60,328 bases of DNA from Rhodospirillales bacterium (GTDB lineage: Bacteria > Pseudomonadota > Alphaproteobacteria > Acetobacterales > Acetobacteraceae). Below, one piece after another: positions 45,789 to 55,440 of this stretch. The stretch is from positions 1 to 60,328 of the forward strand of contig JANXTF010000081.1 of NCBI GenBank assembly GCA_025352565.1, in the 5' to 3' direction. Made by a program: the position numbers and the translations under genes. The notes beneath the pieces were generated by a model. The model was not told where the DNA came from, made no database searches, and saw only the letters and a list, made by a program, of their open reading frames with translations. Every line of letters begins with the position of its first letter. The first letter of the stretch is position 1.

Positions 45789-47372
45789 TCAACTCTTGCG
45801 CACGTTCCAGAACTTCGCGAACCCCGGCAACTGGTCGGTCACGGCCCTGCGCCGCGCCGTGGGCTGCAATATCTGTCCGAGCGGGGCATAGGGCGCCTGA
45901 TCCAACACCTGAAGCTGTATCCGCGCGCACAGCCGGCGCTGCTCGTCCAGATCGGCCGAATCGAACCATGCCAGCCGCAGCCGCTCCAGCGCTGGGTCGT
46001 CCGGCCAGCCGTACCACGCATCCTTACCGTTGCCGCGTGCCAAAAACGATTCCGCCGGGTCCAGCACATCGATGCCCGCGATCGCCGACGGGAAGCAGCT
46101 CCAGCCGCCCTTGTCCACCGGCTCGCGGCTGGCGCGGCGCTGGAACATGGTGCCGGCGTCCATCGCCTGGATGTCCACGTTCATGCCCATCCGCTTCATC
46201 AGGTCCGCCCCCACCTGGGCCATCACGCTGTTCACCGGATGGTCGCCCGGCGCCATCATCACCATGCGCTCGCCCTGGTAGCCCGATGCCGCCAGCGCCC
46301 GCCTGGCCCGGTCGAGGTCGAGCGGGCCGAAGCGTTCGGCCAGCCCCGCCTCGCTCGCCATCGGGCTGCCGATGCAGAAGGTGCCCGCCTTGACGTGCCA
46401 CGCCTGTTTGTCGTCCGAGAACGCCCCCATGAAATCGGCCTGATCGATCGCCCCCAGCACCGCGCGGCGCACCGCCACGTTGTCGAACGGCGCCTGGATC
46501 GAGTTGAACCGCAATATCGGCATCACGCCGGTGGTGTCGCGGGTTTCCACCAGTATCGCGGCATCGCCCCGCAAGGGAGCCAGCATGTCGGGCGGCGGCG
46601 CCTCGATCCAGTCCACCTCGCCGGCCCGCAACGCCGCCATGGCCGTCACCGGCTCGGGCATCACGATCCATTCCACCCGGTCGAAATGGGTGATCTTCGG
46701 GCCGCTGGTGAAGCCGGGCGTGCCGCCTGAGCGCGGCAGGTACTCGGCGAAACGCTCATACACCAGCCGCGCTCCCGGCACCCGCTCGCCGGCCATGAAG
46801 CGATACGGCCCGCTGCCCACCACCTCGGACACCGGCTTGCCGCGCACCGCGCCGGCCGCGATCCGCTCGGGCATGATCGCCGCGATGTTGGGCGACATCT
46901 TGCCCAGCGCCGACGCCAGGCGGGGGAAGGGCCGCTTGAGGCGGAACACGATATTGCGGTCATCGGGCGCCGATAATTCGTCGGTCGCGGCCAGCAATGT
47001 CATGCCGAATCCGTCGGTCGCCCCCCAGCGGCGGATGCTGGCCACCGCGTCGCGCGCCAGCACGGGTGTGGCGTCATGAAAGCGCAGACCGGGGCGCAAG
47101 GTCAGCGTCCAGCGCAACCCGTCCGCCGCCACCGCATGGCCCTCGACCATCTGCGGCTGCGGTTGATAGGCCTCGTCGAGCCCGTACAGCGTGTCCCACA
47201 CCAGGAAGGCGTGGTTGCGCACCTGCGCCGCCGTGTTGGCCACCGGGTCCAGCACCGGCAGGTCCACGTAAGGCACGAAGCGGAGCACCCGGCTGGCCTG
47301 CGCCCGGCTTACATGCGGCATGGCGAGGGCTGCCGCGGCCGTAGCCAGCAGGCTCCTTCGAGCGATGGTCAT
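45789..47372 (-). CDS. ABC transporter substrate-binding protein, family 5 (peptide/nickel type), without adjacent permease genes
   Basis: 527 aa. The signal MTIARRSLLATAAAALAMPH has a twin-arginine start. Typical SBP_bac_5 features are LRWTLTLRPGLRFHDATPV, SEVVGSGPYRFMAGERVPG, and a C-terminal lobe with DQAPYAPLGQI. It would bind a peptide or similar solute in the periplasm. No permease or ATPase genes are next to it, so it must use a distant transporter; the ATPase fragment at the window start is 45 kb away and not evidently linked. Confidence 0.9.
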   Translation of the reverse strand: MTIARRSLLATAAAALAMPHVSRAQASRVLRFVPYVDLPVLDPVANTAAQVRNHAFLVWDTLYGLDEAYQPQPQMVEGHAVAADGLRWTLTLRPGLRFHDATPVLARDAVASIRRWGATDGFGMTLLAATDELSAPDDRNIVFRLKRPFPRLASALGKMSPNIAAIMPERIAAGAVRGKPVSEVVGSGPYRFMAGERVPGARLVYERFAEYLPRSGGTPGFTSGPKITHFDRVEWIVMPEPVTAMAALRAGEVDWIEAPPPDMLAPLRGDAAILVETRDTTGVMPILRFNSIQAPFDNVAVRRAVLGAIDQADFMGAFSDDKQAWHVKAGTFCIGSPMASEAGLAERFGPLDLDRARRALAASGYQGERMVMMAPGDHPVNSVMAQVGADLMKRMGMNVDIQAMDAGTMFQRRASREPVDKGGWSCFPSAIAGIDVLDPAESFLARGNGKDAWYGWPDDPALERLRLAWFDSADLDEQRRLCARIQLQVLDQAPYAPLGQILQPTARRRAVTDQLPGFAKFWNVRKS

Positions 47373-47459
47373 TGCGGTGTCCTCCCGAAGCGAAGTCAGA
47401 GCCCGGTTATAACACCCCGGATCACGCCGCCCGCCACCCCGGCCCGCGGGCGCGTCAAT

Positions 47460-48644
47460 TCACGCCCGTCGCAATCCCCCCATCGCCTCGGCACCCGCAC
47501 TGTCCGGGAACACCTTCTCCAGCGCCGCCGCGTCCAGGCCGAACTGCGCCGCCAGCAGGCCCTTGGCGAGGGAGCGCAGATCGGTGGTCGGTTGCAGATC
47601 GCGCTTCTCGAATAACTGCCCCTCGGCCAGGCCGGGCCAAATGCCGCGCACCTTGCCGCCCGCGACGCCGCCGCCGAGCACGAAAGCCACCGTCGCGGTG
47701 CCGTGGTCGGTGCCGCCGGTGCCGTTGATCGCCGCCGTGCGGCCGAACTCGGTCATCACCAGTATGGTGGTCTTGCTCCAGGCCTCGGCCAGCCCGGTCT
47801 TCAACTCGCCCAACGCCTCGTCGAGCGTCGCCAAGGCCCGCGTCAGGCGGGGCGCCTGGGCGAAATGCGTGTCCCACCCATCCGCCGTCTCCAGGGCCGC
47901 CAGGCGCGGGCCGTCGGGGGCGGCGAGCAGCCTTCCGGCGGCGCGTGCCAAGGCGGGCAGGCCGCCGCGTGCCGCCGGGCCGGTCTGCGGCGGGGCGAGG
48001 GTCTGCAGCGAGAAGCCGCGCTCCGAGAGGCCGATCTCCAGCGCCGGCTTCGTCACCGCGTCATCGGCGTGCATCGCCATCAGCCGGCTGTAGAAATCGG
48101 CTTCCGGCCGCGGCAACGCGGGCGGCGCCCAGGTGCCGACCGGCACGGGTCCGCGCAGCAGCAGCGGCGGCACCGCACCGATCGCCAGCGCGCGTCGTTC
48201 CGCCGCCGGCAGCAGCCCGGCCACCCGGTTCAGCCAGCCGCTGGTCATGCGCTCGCCGGCGCCGCACTCCATGAAATCCTGCGCCTCGAAGTGGCTGCGG
48301 CTACGGTACGGCCCCGCCACCGCCTGGACCGCGAGGGCGTCGCCCGCCGCATACATGGCATGGACCCGCGCCAGCGACGGATGCATCCCATGGAAGCCGC
48401 CGAGGTCGAGCAGCCCGTTCTCCTCGCCCGGCTCGGGCGGCACCAGCGCCCCGCGCAAGCCCCGGATGTTGGCGTCCCCGTAGGGCACCACCGCGGCCAT
48501 GCCGTCGAGTGCCCCGCGCAGCATGACCACGACGAAACGCTGCTGCGTGGCGGCGGCGGCCAGCGCCAGCGAGGCCCGTCCCATCGTGACGGCGGAGGCG
48601 AGCCCGAGCAGGGCGGAACGGCGCTTCAACAGCATCGCGGTCAT
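47460..48644 (-). CDS. DUF1501 exported protein
   Basis: 394 aa from ATG 48644, overlapping the DUF1800 stop as ATGA. The N-terminus LLKRRSALLGLASAVTMGRA is Tat-like. Core segments FVVVMLRGALDGMAAVVPYGD, SRSHFEAQDFMECG, LVMTEFGRTAAINGTGGTDHG and GIWPGLAEGQLFE are characteristic of DUF1501, which belongs to the alkaline phosphatase/sulfatase-like fold. Nearly always paired with DUF1800, as here. Function not established. Confidence 0.9.
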   Translation of the reverse strand: MTAMLLKRRSALLGLASAVTMGRASLALAAAATQQRFVVVMLRGALDGMAAVVPYGDANIRGLRGALVPPEPGEENGLLDLGGFHGMHPSLARVHAMYAAGDALAVQAVAGPYRSRSHFEAQDFMECGAGERMTSGWLNRVAGLLPAAERRALAIGAVPPLLLRGPVPVGTWAPPALPRPEADFYSRLMAMHADDAVTKPALEIGLSERGFSLQTLAPPQTGPAARGGLPALARAAGRLLAAPDGPRLAALETADGWDTHFAQAPRLTRALATLDEALGELKTGLAEAWSKTTILVMTEFGRTAAINGTGGTDHGTATVAFVLGGGVAGGKVRGIWPGLAEGQLFEKRDLQPTTDLRSLAKGLLAAQFGLDAAALEKVFPDSAGAEAMGGLRRA

Positions 48645-49936
48645 CTCCGCATGAATTCGGGGGATGCGAGCAGCAAGGCGAGCGCGTCGCGCGGCGTGCT
48701 CGCCTCCGTCACCTGGGACCGGGTGCGCGGGCTCAGCAGATCGCCCAGCGCGCGCCCGGCCAGCACCATGGCCGGCGGCGCCGCCGGCCGCCCGGCGAGC
48801 TGCCACGCGAAATCCGCCCGCCGCACCATCGCCTCGCCGCCGGTCCATTCCGGTGCGCTGTCGCCCCAGCCATTGGGCAGCGGTGGGTTCCAGAACGGCT
48901 CGCCCAGCACGCCCGGCAGATTCTCCACCTGGCCGCCGTCCGCCAGCGTGATGTCGAGCGCCCGGAACACCGCGATCGCGTAGTCGATTGGATCGCGCAG
49001 CTTCGTCATCGGCTGCCAGGCGCTCTCCAGCCGCGTCACCGCCATGGACGCCGCACGCAGATCGCCATGCGTGTCGCGCAACACACCCGCGATCGTGGCC
49101 ACATCGCGCGGGTTGGGCGTGTCGCTGGTGAAATGCGTCACCAACCGGGTGGCAATGTGGCTCAGAGTCGCCGGGTGGCCCGCCAGGAACTTCAACGCCG
49201 CCACGCCGCCCGCCTCGCCCTCGGGGAAGCTCTGCCCCAGCACGGTCTTCTCCCCCGGCTCGTGCCAGGTCGGCCGGAACACGAAGGCGGATTTGCTGTA
49301 ATCCACGCCCCACCCGGTCAGCACGCGGGCGAAGCTGGTGACATCGGCCTGGCTGTAGCCGGCGCTCACGCCCAGCGTGTGGAGTTCGAGGCATTCGCGC
49401 GCGAGATTCTCGTTCAGTCCCTTCTTGTCGCGCAGGCCGACCACGCTGCGTGGGCCGATCGAGCCATCGTTCTCCAGATAGAACAACATGCCCGGATGGC
49501 GCATCACCGCCATCAACATGTCCTGGAAGCTGCCCGTCACATGCGGCCGGATCGCCTCCTGGACATAGGCCCCGAGTATCGCCAGCACCCGGCCGCCGGC
49601 GCGGGCGCTGACGGTGAAATGGTTGGTCCAGAACCGCACCAGCCGCTCGCGGAACGGACGGTCGGTGCTGAGGGTTTGCGCCATGGCGGCGGCGAGGTCC
49701 GCGCGGTAGCGCGTGCCGATGAAGTCGGGGCGAATTCCCTCGGGCACGCGGTTGGCCGCGTCCTCCTTCGCGATGGCGGCGAACGCGGAGGGCGCCGCGG
49801 GCTCGGCGGTCGCGATGCGCGGGTCTTGCCCGTCGAGCTGCTCGGCGAGCCACGCGACCGGGTCGCCCGGCAACGGCTCGATGCCGCGCCGTCCGAGGCC
49901 AAACCGATTGAGGGCGTGGGCCGTGCGCGTGTCCAT
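48641..49936 (-). CDS. DUF1800 protein
   Basis: 431 aa. It starts ALNRFGLGRRGIEPLPGDP and includes RERLVRFWTNHFTVSARAGG, HPGMLFYLENDGSIG and LNENLARECLELHTLGVSAGYSQADV in order, with a C-terminal LLASPEFMRR. No clear signal peptide. First of the DUF1800-DUF1501 pair, which in other bacteria is expressed with secreted or surface proteins; the role is unknown. Confidence 0.92.
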   Translation of the reverse strand: MDTRTAHALNRFGLGRRGIEPLPGDPVAWLAEQLDGQDPRIATAEPAAPSAFAAIAKEDAANRVPEGIRPDFIGTRYRADLAAAMAQTLSTDRPFRERLVRFWTNHFTVSARAGGRVLAILGAYVQEAIRPHVTGSFQDMLMAVMRHPGMLFYLENDGSIGPRSVVGLRDKKGLNENLARECLELHTLGVSAGYSQADVTSFARVLTGWGVDYSKSAFVFRPTWHEPGEKTVLGQSFPEGEAGGVAALKFLAGHPATLSHIATRLVTHFTSDTPNPRDVATIAGVLRDTHGDLRAASMAVTRLESAWQPMTKLRDPIDYAIAVFRALDITLADGGQVENLPGVLGEPFWNPPLPNGWGDSAPEWTGGEAMVRRADFAWQLAGRPAAPPAMVLAGRALGDLLSPRTRSQVTEASTPRDALALLLASPEFMRR

Positions 49937-49991
49937 GGCGATCAGCCTAGCAGGACACGCGCAATCCCGAAGTCACAAAAGGTGACGCGGT

Positions 49992-50497
49992 CTATTGCAC
50001 CGCGCCGAGGAAGTCGCGCTTGCCGATCTCCACGCCGCTGTGGCGCAGGATCGCGTAGGCGGTCGCGCAGTGGAACGTGAAGTTCGGGATCGCCCACTTC
50101 ACCAGATAATCCTGGCCGGTGAATTGCAGCTCGCGCGTGGGCAGCTTGATGGTGATCGCGCGCGCCTCGCTGCCATCGACCTGTGCGGCTGGCACGGTGG
50201 CGAAGAACGCCACTGTCTTGGCGATGCGCGCCTTCAGCTCGTCGAAAGTGGTTTCCGTGTCCTCGTATTTCGGCGCTTCCATTCCGGCCAGTCGGGCCAC
50301 GCACGCCTTGGCCGTGTCGCTGGCGATCTGCACCTGCCGCGCCAGACTCAGCATGTCCGGCGCCAGCCGCGCGCCGATCAGCACCGACGGCTCGACCTTC
50401 TTCGCGGCGGCGAAGGCGGCGGCCTTGTCGAGCACGCCGGCAAGCGCCTCCAGCATCTGCGTGAACAGCGGCACCGAGGCCGCATGCATCGAAATGG

Positions 50498-50501
<4 letters not shown>
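49992..50501 (-). CDS. DUF1993 protein
   Basis: 169 aa. It starts [20 protein letters not shown] and contains [21 protein letters not shown] and [21 protein letters not shown], the usual DUF1993 pattern related to DinB-like four-helix bundles. Function unknown. Its ATG overlaps the argG stop as ATGA with AGGGAGG just upstream, so it is translated from the argG transcript. Confidence 0.9.
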
Positions 50502-51727
<1,226 letters not shown>

Positions 51728-51875
51728 GGGCGGATCGTCCTCGGGCTTATATGGCAAAACCGTGCTGCTACCCCCGGCGGGAGTGGCGCGCAAGCCGGGG
51801 CGAAAAGCCCGTCAACGCATGAATTGTCGATTGAAGTTGCTTACCGGCGAAGCGTGGAAGGCGCCTGATAAAAAT

Positions 51876-51901
51876 GGCGGGCCGGAATAGGCCGGCCCGC
51901 C
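51876..51901 (+). other. Perfect 10-bp inverted repeat just upstream of a small ORF
   Basis: GGCGGGCCGG (51876-51885) and CCGGCCCGCC (51892-51901) with a 6-nt loop, ending 3 nt before the AGGAGG ribosome site of the small ORF at 51918. As RNA it would sit in the 5' leader and could affect ribosome access. Confidence 0.7.
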
Positions 51902-51917
51902 ACCAGGAGGAACGAGC

Positions 51918-52007
51918 ATGAAGCACGTGCTCTTGCTCCTTATTATCCGGCTGCCGTTCTGGCGGGAGCGCGTTTTGCGCGATCTCGTCACCGTAAGCCG
52001 GAAATAA
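51918..52007 (+). CDS. Small ORF encoding a 29-residue hydrophobic-basic peptide
   Basis: Starts MKHVLLLLIIRLPFWRER, with a consensus AGGAGG 7 nt before the ATG. Residues 4-10 are strongly hydrophobic, followed by a basic tail with LRDLVTVSRK. It lies in the 356-bp gap between argG and rlmN, on the strand opposite to both, and is framed by a hairpin before and a terminator-like hairpin after. That makes it look like an independent small transcript. I do not recognise the peptide. It could be a membrane-active small protein or the ORF of a regulatory RNA. Confidence 0.5.
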   Translation: MKHVLLLLIIRLPFWRERVLRDLVTVSRK

Positions 52008-52012
52008 CGACA

Positions 52013-52044
52013 GGCAGGTCAGGGGCAGAGACCCCCGGCCTGCC
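52013..52044 (+). terminator. Strong hairpin after the small ORF
   Basis: GGCAGGTC (52013-52020) pairs with GGCCTGCC (52037-52044), and inside it GGGG (52022-52025) pairs with CCCC (52032-52035) around a 6-nt loop. It begins 6 nt after the small-ORF stop. Only TT follows, so intrinsic termination may be partial; it could also end rlmN-antisense transcription. Confidence 0.55.
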
Positions 52045-52083
52045 TTCCTCCGTTATGGTCACTCCCGGCGCGCGCTGACAGTT

Positions 52084-53262
52084 TTATGCGACCGCGCGCT
52101 CCCGCCGGCTTTCGGTGCGGAGTTGCCCGCAGGCGGCCAGGATGTCGCGGCCACGCGGGGTTCGCACCGGCGACGAGAAGCCCGCATCCATCACGATGGC
52201 GGCGAAGCGGTCGATGGCGCCTTGCGTGCTGGTCTCGTAGGGACTGCCGGGCCAGGGGTTGAACGGGATCAAATTCACCTTGGCCGGGATGCCCGCGATC
52301 AGCCGGACCAGCTCGCGCGCGTCCGCCTCGGTGTCGTTGATGCCCTTCAGCATCACGTATTCGAAGGTGATGCGCCGGGCGTTGGACGCCGCCGGATACC
52401 GCCTGCAGGCGGCGATCAGGTCCGCGATCGGATATTTGCGGTTCAGCGGCACGATTTCGTCGCGCAGATCGTCCCGCACCGCGTGCAGCGACACGGCCAG
52501 GTTCACGCCAAGTTCGGTGCCCGCGCGGTCCATCATCGGCACCACGCCCGAGGTGGACAGCGTGATGCGCCGGCGGGACAGGCCGATGCCCTCGCCGTCC
52601 ATCACGATGGTCATGGCCTTCGCGACATTCTCATAATTGTATAATGGCTCGCCCATCCCCATCAGCACGATGGTGGACAGCAGCCGGGGCGTCTCGCCGC
52701 GCGGGCTGGGCCATTCGCCATAGCTGTCGCGCGCGGCCATGAACTGGCCGACGATCTCGGCCGCCCCCAGGTTCCGCACCAGCGTCTGCGTGCCGGTGTG
52801 GCAGAACCGGCAGGACAGCGTGCAGCCGACCTGGGACGAGATGCAGACGGCGCCGCGATCCTCCTGCCGGTCGGGGATATAGACCGTCTCGGCCTCCTGC
52901 CCGTCGCGGAAGCGGAACAGGAACTTGCGGGTCGCGTCGGTGCTGGTCAGCACCTCGGCGGCCTCGGGGCGCCCGATCACGAAATGCTCGGCCAGCTTCT
53001 CCTGCAATGGGCGCGCGATGCTGCTCATCCGGCAGAAATCCGTGGTGCCCTGGTGGTAGATCCAATGCCAGAGCTGCTTGGCGCGGAACGGTTTTTCGCC
53101 GATCGCCGCCAACTCAGCGATGATCTCCGCGCGCGACAATCCGACCAGCTCGCGCCGGCCATCCGCCAATCGCGCGGGCGGCGGGGCGAAGCGCGCGGTT
53201 TTCGCCAGAATACGGATGCGCTCGGCCTCGGTCAGGTCGGCGTTCATTTGGCCCGCGTTCAT
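52084..53262 (-). CDS. rlmN: 23S rRNA (A2503-C2) / tRNA (A37-C2) methyltransferase RlmN
   Basis: 392 aa radical-SAM methyltransferase. Iron-sulfur motif C147-TLS-C151-RF-C154. The two mechanistic cysteines are visible as C140 ([11 protein letters not shown]) and C378 (ILAACGQLR). Other features are [14 protein letters not shown] and [21 protein letters not shown]. Start at ATG 53262 or 53247; both lie in a 15-bp tandem repeat and encode [10 protein letters not shown] or MNADL. It is 12 bp downstream of the IalB-like gene stop in the same direction. Confidence 0.95.
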   Translation of the reverse strand: MNAGQMNADLTEAERIRILAKTARFAPPPARLADGRRELVGLSRAEIIAELAAIGEKPFRAKQLWHWIYHQGTTDFCRMSSIARPLQEKLAEHFVIGRPEAAEVLTSTDATRKFLFRFRDGQEAETVYIPDRQEDRGAVCISSQVGCTLSCRFCHTGTQTLVRNLGAAEIVGQFMAARDSYGEWPSPRGETPRLLSTIVLMGMGEPLYNYENVAKAMTIVMDGEGIGLSRRRITLSTSGVVPMMDRAGTELGVNLAVSLHAVRDDLRDEIVPLNRKYPIADLIAACRRYPAASNARRITFEYVMLKGINDTEADARELVRLIAGIPAKVNLIPFNPWPGSPYETSTQGAIDRFAAIVMDAGFSSPVRTPRGRDILAACGQLRTESRRERAVA

Positions 53263-53281
53263 TTAGCCCGCGTTCATTTGG
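53240..53281 (-). repeat. 15-bp tandem repeat spanning the end of the IalB-like gene and the start of rlmN
   Basis: Three copies (the third partial) of a unit carrying AAATGAACGC on the coding strand. The first ATG (53277) overlaps the upstream stop and is followed after four codons by TAA; the second and third (53262, 53247) are in the rlmN frame. Confidence 0.9.
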
Positions 53282-53840
53282 GGGGGCACGCCTTGGCGAT
53301 CGCCGCATAGGCCGCGCTGAAGCCCTTGAGGCTGAACTGGTCCACGAGCGGCGGCCCCTTGGGCGCCGGCGAGCGCGCGGCGATCTGCTTGCCCTTCAGG
53401 AACGCGACCACGGCGGCATGGCCGTCACGCGCGAACGCCGAGCGCTGGGCGGTGTAGAAATCGAGATTGGTCGTCTCGACCGCGAGCACCACCGCCGCGT
53501 TCGCCGCATAGGCGAAGCCGGCGCTCAGCGCCACCGCGTCGCGCCCGGCGGGGCGCTCGGTCACGGTCAGCACCACGTCGCCGCGTCCGGGCAGGGCAGG
53601 GGCGGAGGATTGCGCGCGGGTGAAGGCGTAGCAGACCGTCTGTCCGCCTTCGAGGCTGGTGGCCGCCGTCCAGTCCTCGAATTTTCCGATGGCCTTGGGT
53701 CCGGCGGGCTTTGCCGGGGCCGCGGCCGGCGCCGGATGCGCGGCGGGGGCCGCGGGCCTGGCGGGCGGGCGGGCCTGGGCAAAGGCCAGGGCGGGCGCGA
53801 TGGCGGCCAGAAACACGGCTTGGATGAGGGAAACACGCAT
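53274..53840 (-). CDS. Exported IalB-family protein
   Basis: 188 aa from ATG 53840. Signal peptide MRVSLIQAVFLAAIAPALAF, then an Ala/Pro-rich stretch (about 22-50), then the IalB-like domain with KFEDWTAATSLEGGQTVCYAF and DQFSLKGFSAAYAAIAKACP (two cysteines likely disulfide-bonded). Named for the Bartonella invasion-associated protein, but widespread in free-living alphaproteobacteria, where the role is unclear. Upstream of rlmN in the same direction. Confidence 0.85.
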   Translation of the reverse strand: MRVSLIQAVFLAAIAPALAFAQARPPARPAAPAAHPAPAAAPAKPAGPKAIGKFEDWTAATSLEGGQTVCYAFTRAQSSAPALPGRGDVVLTVTERPAGRDAVALSAGFAYAANAAVVLAVETTNLDFYTAQRSAFARDGHAAVVAFLKGKQIAARSPAPKGPPLVDQFSLKGFSAAYAAIAKACPPK

Positions 53841-54027
53841 CCGACACAGATACGGGTGCCACGCCCTGGGAACAAGCGCGACGGTGGCGACGCTGCCAGT
53901 ACCGCCGCACAGAGGTTCCGCCGGGTGGCCGGAGCGGACTTTCGGCACCGGCAAAAGACGGTCTCGCTTCAGCGAGGATCAGCGTGCCGCCGAAAGACCG
54001 TTGGGGTGGCGAGCGGACGTGGAGAAC

Positions 54028-54618
54028 CTACTTCTTCGCCTCCAGCCATCCCGGCCGCCTCGCCCGGAACACCGGGTTGCCGTGCGGCCCCGGCGGTTCC
54101 GGGGGCAGGCCGCCGCCCGAGGCCACCGGGCGGTCGCCGAAGCTGCCCTGCTGCAACAGCCGGTCGTACAGCACCAGGGCACCCGCGACCGCGAGGTTCA
54201 GCGAGAACCGCGTGGGGATTCGCACCACATGACGGCAGCGCGCGAGCGTCGCGGGCGACAATCCCGATCGCTCCGGGCCGAGGATGTAGGCGGCGCTGAG
54301 CGGATGGCGGAAGGCGGGCAGCTCTGTGGCGTCTTCCAGCAACTCGATGCCCACCAGCACGCATTCGGCCGGCAGCGTCATGGTCGCCGGGTCGTCGAAG
54401 CGCCACAGCGGCACGTGGCGCGGCGTGTCGGACGTGTCGGCCAGCCGGGACGCGCGCGAATCGAAGCCCGCATCCACCGTGAAGCAGAAGGCCGCCCCGA
54501 AGGCGTGGGCCGTCCGCAACAGCGCACCCACATTGGCCGATTTCGAGACGCCCTCGACGCCGATGCCGAAATACCCGCGCGGTTGCCGCCCGCGCACGCC
54601 CAACCCCGCTTCGGCCAT
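54028..54618 (-). CDS. TrmH/SpoU family RNA 2'-O-methyltransferase
   Basis: 196 aa. SPOUT motifs: IGVEGVSKSANVGALLRTAHA (motif 1), AYILGPERSGLSPATLARC (motif 2) and VRIPTRFSLNLAVAGALVLYD (motif 3). In most SpoU enzymes motif 3 carries SLNVSVA; here SLNLAVA. The target RNA is unknown. The 187 bp between this gene and the IalB-like gene show nothing I can call. The methyltransferase gene upstream ends 16 bp before its start. Confidence 0.9.
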   Translation of the reverse strand: MAEAGLGVRGRQPRGYFGIGVEGVSKSANVGALLRTAHAFGAAFCFTVDAGFDSRASRLADTSDTPRHVPLWRFDDPATMTLPAECVLVGIELLEDATELPAFRHPLSAAYILGPERSGLSPATLARCRHVVRIPTRFSLNLAVAGALVLYDRLLQQGSFGDRPVASGGGLPPEPPGPHGNPVFRARRPGWLEAKK

Positions 54619-54634
54619 CAGGCGGCCCCAGCCG

Positions 54635-55366
54635 TCACGCCGCCTCCAACAGCGTGACCAGGTAGAACGGCCGCCGGTGCTCCGAGATCAAGGTGAAGCC
54701 CGGCGACCAGGCGAACGCCTGGTGGATGCGCCGCGTCACCCGGCTCTCGGGGTCGGCGGCGAAAAAGAAGTGGTTGGCCAGCAGGCACACGCCGCCGGGT
54801 TGCAACAATCGAGACACCCGCATCGCCAGCGCCTTCAGCGTGGCGTCGGTCAGCGGGCGCGGGAGATAATAGATCGTGTCGGCGATGGCCACGAGGTCGA
54901 ACATGCCGTCGAGCGCCGCCGGAATGTCGCGGATGTCGCCGTGCTCGAACCGCAGGCTCGGCATGTCGGCGTTCAGCAGCCGTGCCCGATCGACCGCGCG
55001 GCGGGAGATATCGAGACCCAGCACCGCGTCGGCGTGTCCCGCCAGCCGCCGGCCGAGCAGGCCGAGGCCGGAACCCAGATCGAGCCCCTGGGCGAAGCGC
55101 CGCCCACGCGGCAGCAGGGCAGCCAGGATGTCGTATTTCCGGCTTTGGTAGCGATAGCGTTTGTCCGCCGAGGCCCATGGGTCGCCACCCTTCGCGGCAT
55201 AGGCGGCATCGAACGCGGCAAGGTCGCCGCCGGTGGAACGGTCGCGCGCGATGGCCGCATCGGTGCGGGCGCTGCGGAGAAACAGCTTGATATCGCGCGG
55301 CGACATGAACGCCACCTTGCCGGCGCCACGGCGGATGGCCGCGACGAAGCCGGCTTGCTGTAACAT
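54635..55366 (-). CDS. Class I SAM-dependent methyltransferase
   Basis: 243 aa from ATG 55366; ATG 55306 (MSPRDIKLFLRS) is an alternative. SAM-binding motif GLDLGSGLGLLGRRL (about 93-107), acidic motif LGLDISRRAVDRARLL, then FEHGDIRDIPAALDG and LLQPGGVCLLANHFFF. It resembles the NodS/small-molecule methyltransferase group by size and motifs, but the substrate is not evident. It diverges from the next methyltransferase with a 74-bp gap. Confidence 0.85.
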   Translation of the reverse strand: MLQQAGFVAAIRRGAGKVAFMSPRDIKLFLRSARTDAAIARDRSTGGDLAAFDAAYAAKGGDPWASADKRYRYQSRKYDILAALLPRGRRFAQGLDLGSGLGLLGRRLAGHADAVLGLDISRRAVDRARLLNADMPSLRFEHGDIRDIPAALDGMFDLVAIADTIYYLPRPLTDATLKALAMRVSRLLQPGGVCLLANHFFFAADPESRVTRRIHQAFAWSPGFTLISEHRRPFYLVTLLEAA

Positions 55367-55440
55367 CTGACGTTTCCCGTACGACGCCGTACTATGCCAG
55401 CGGCGCTGACATCGGTCGATGGCTCGTCTATGCCGAGTCC

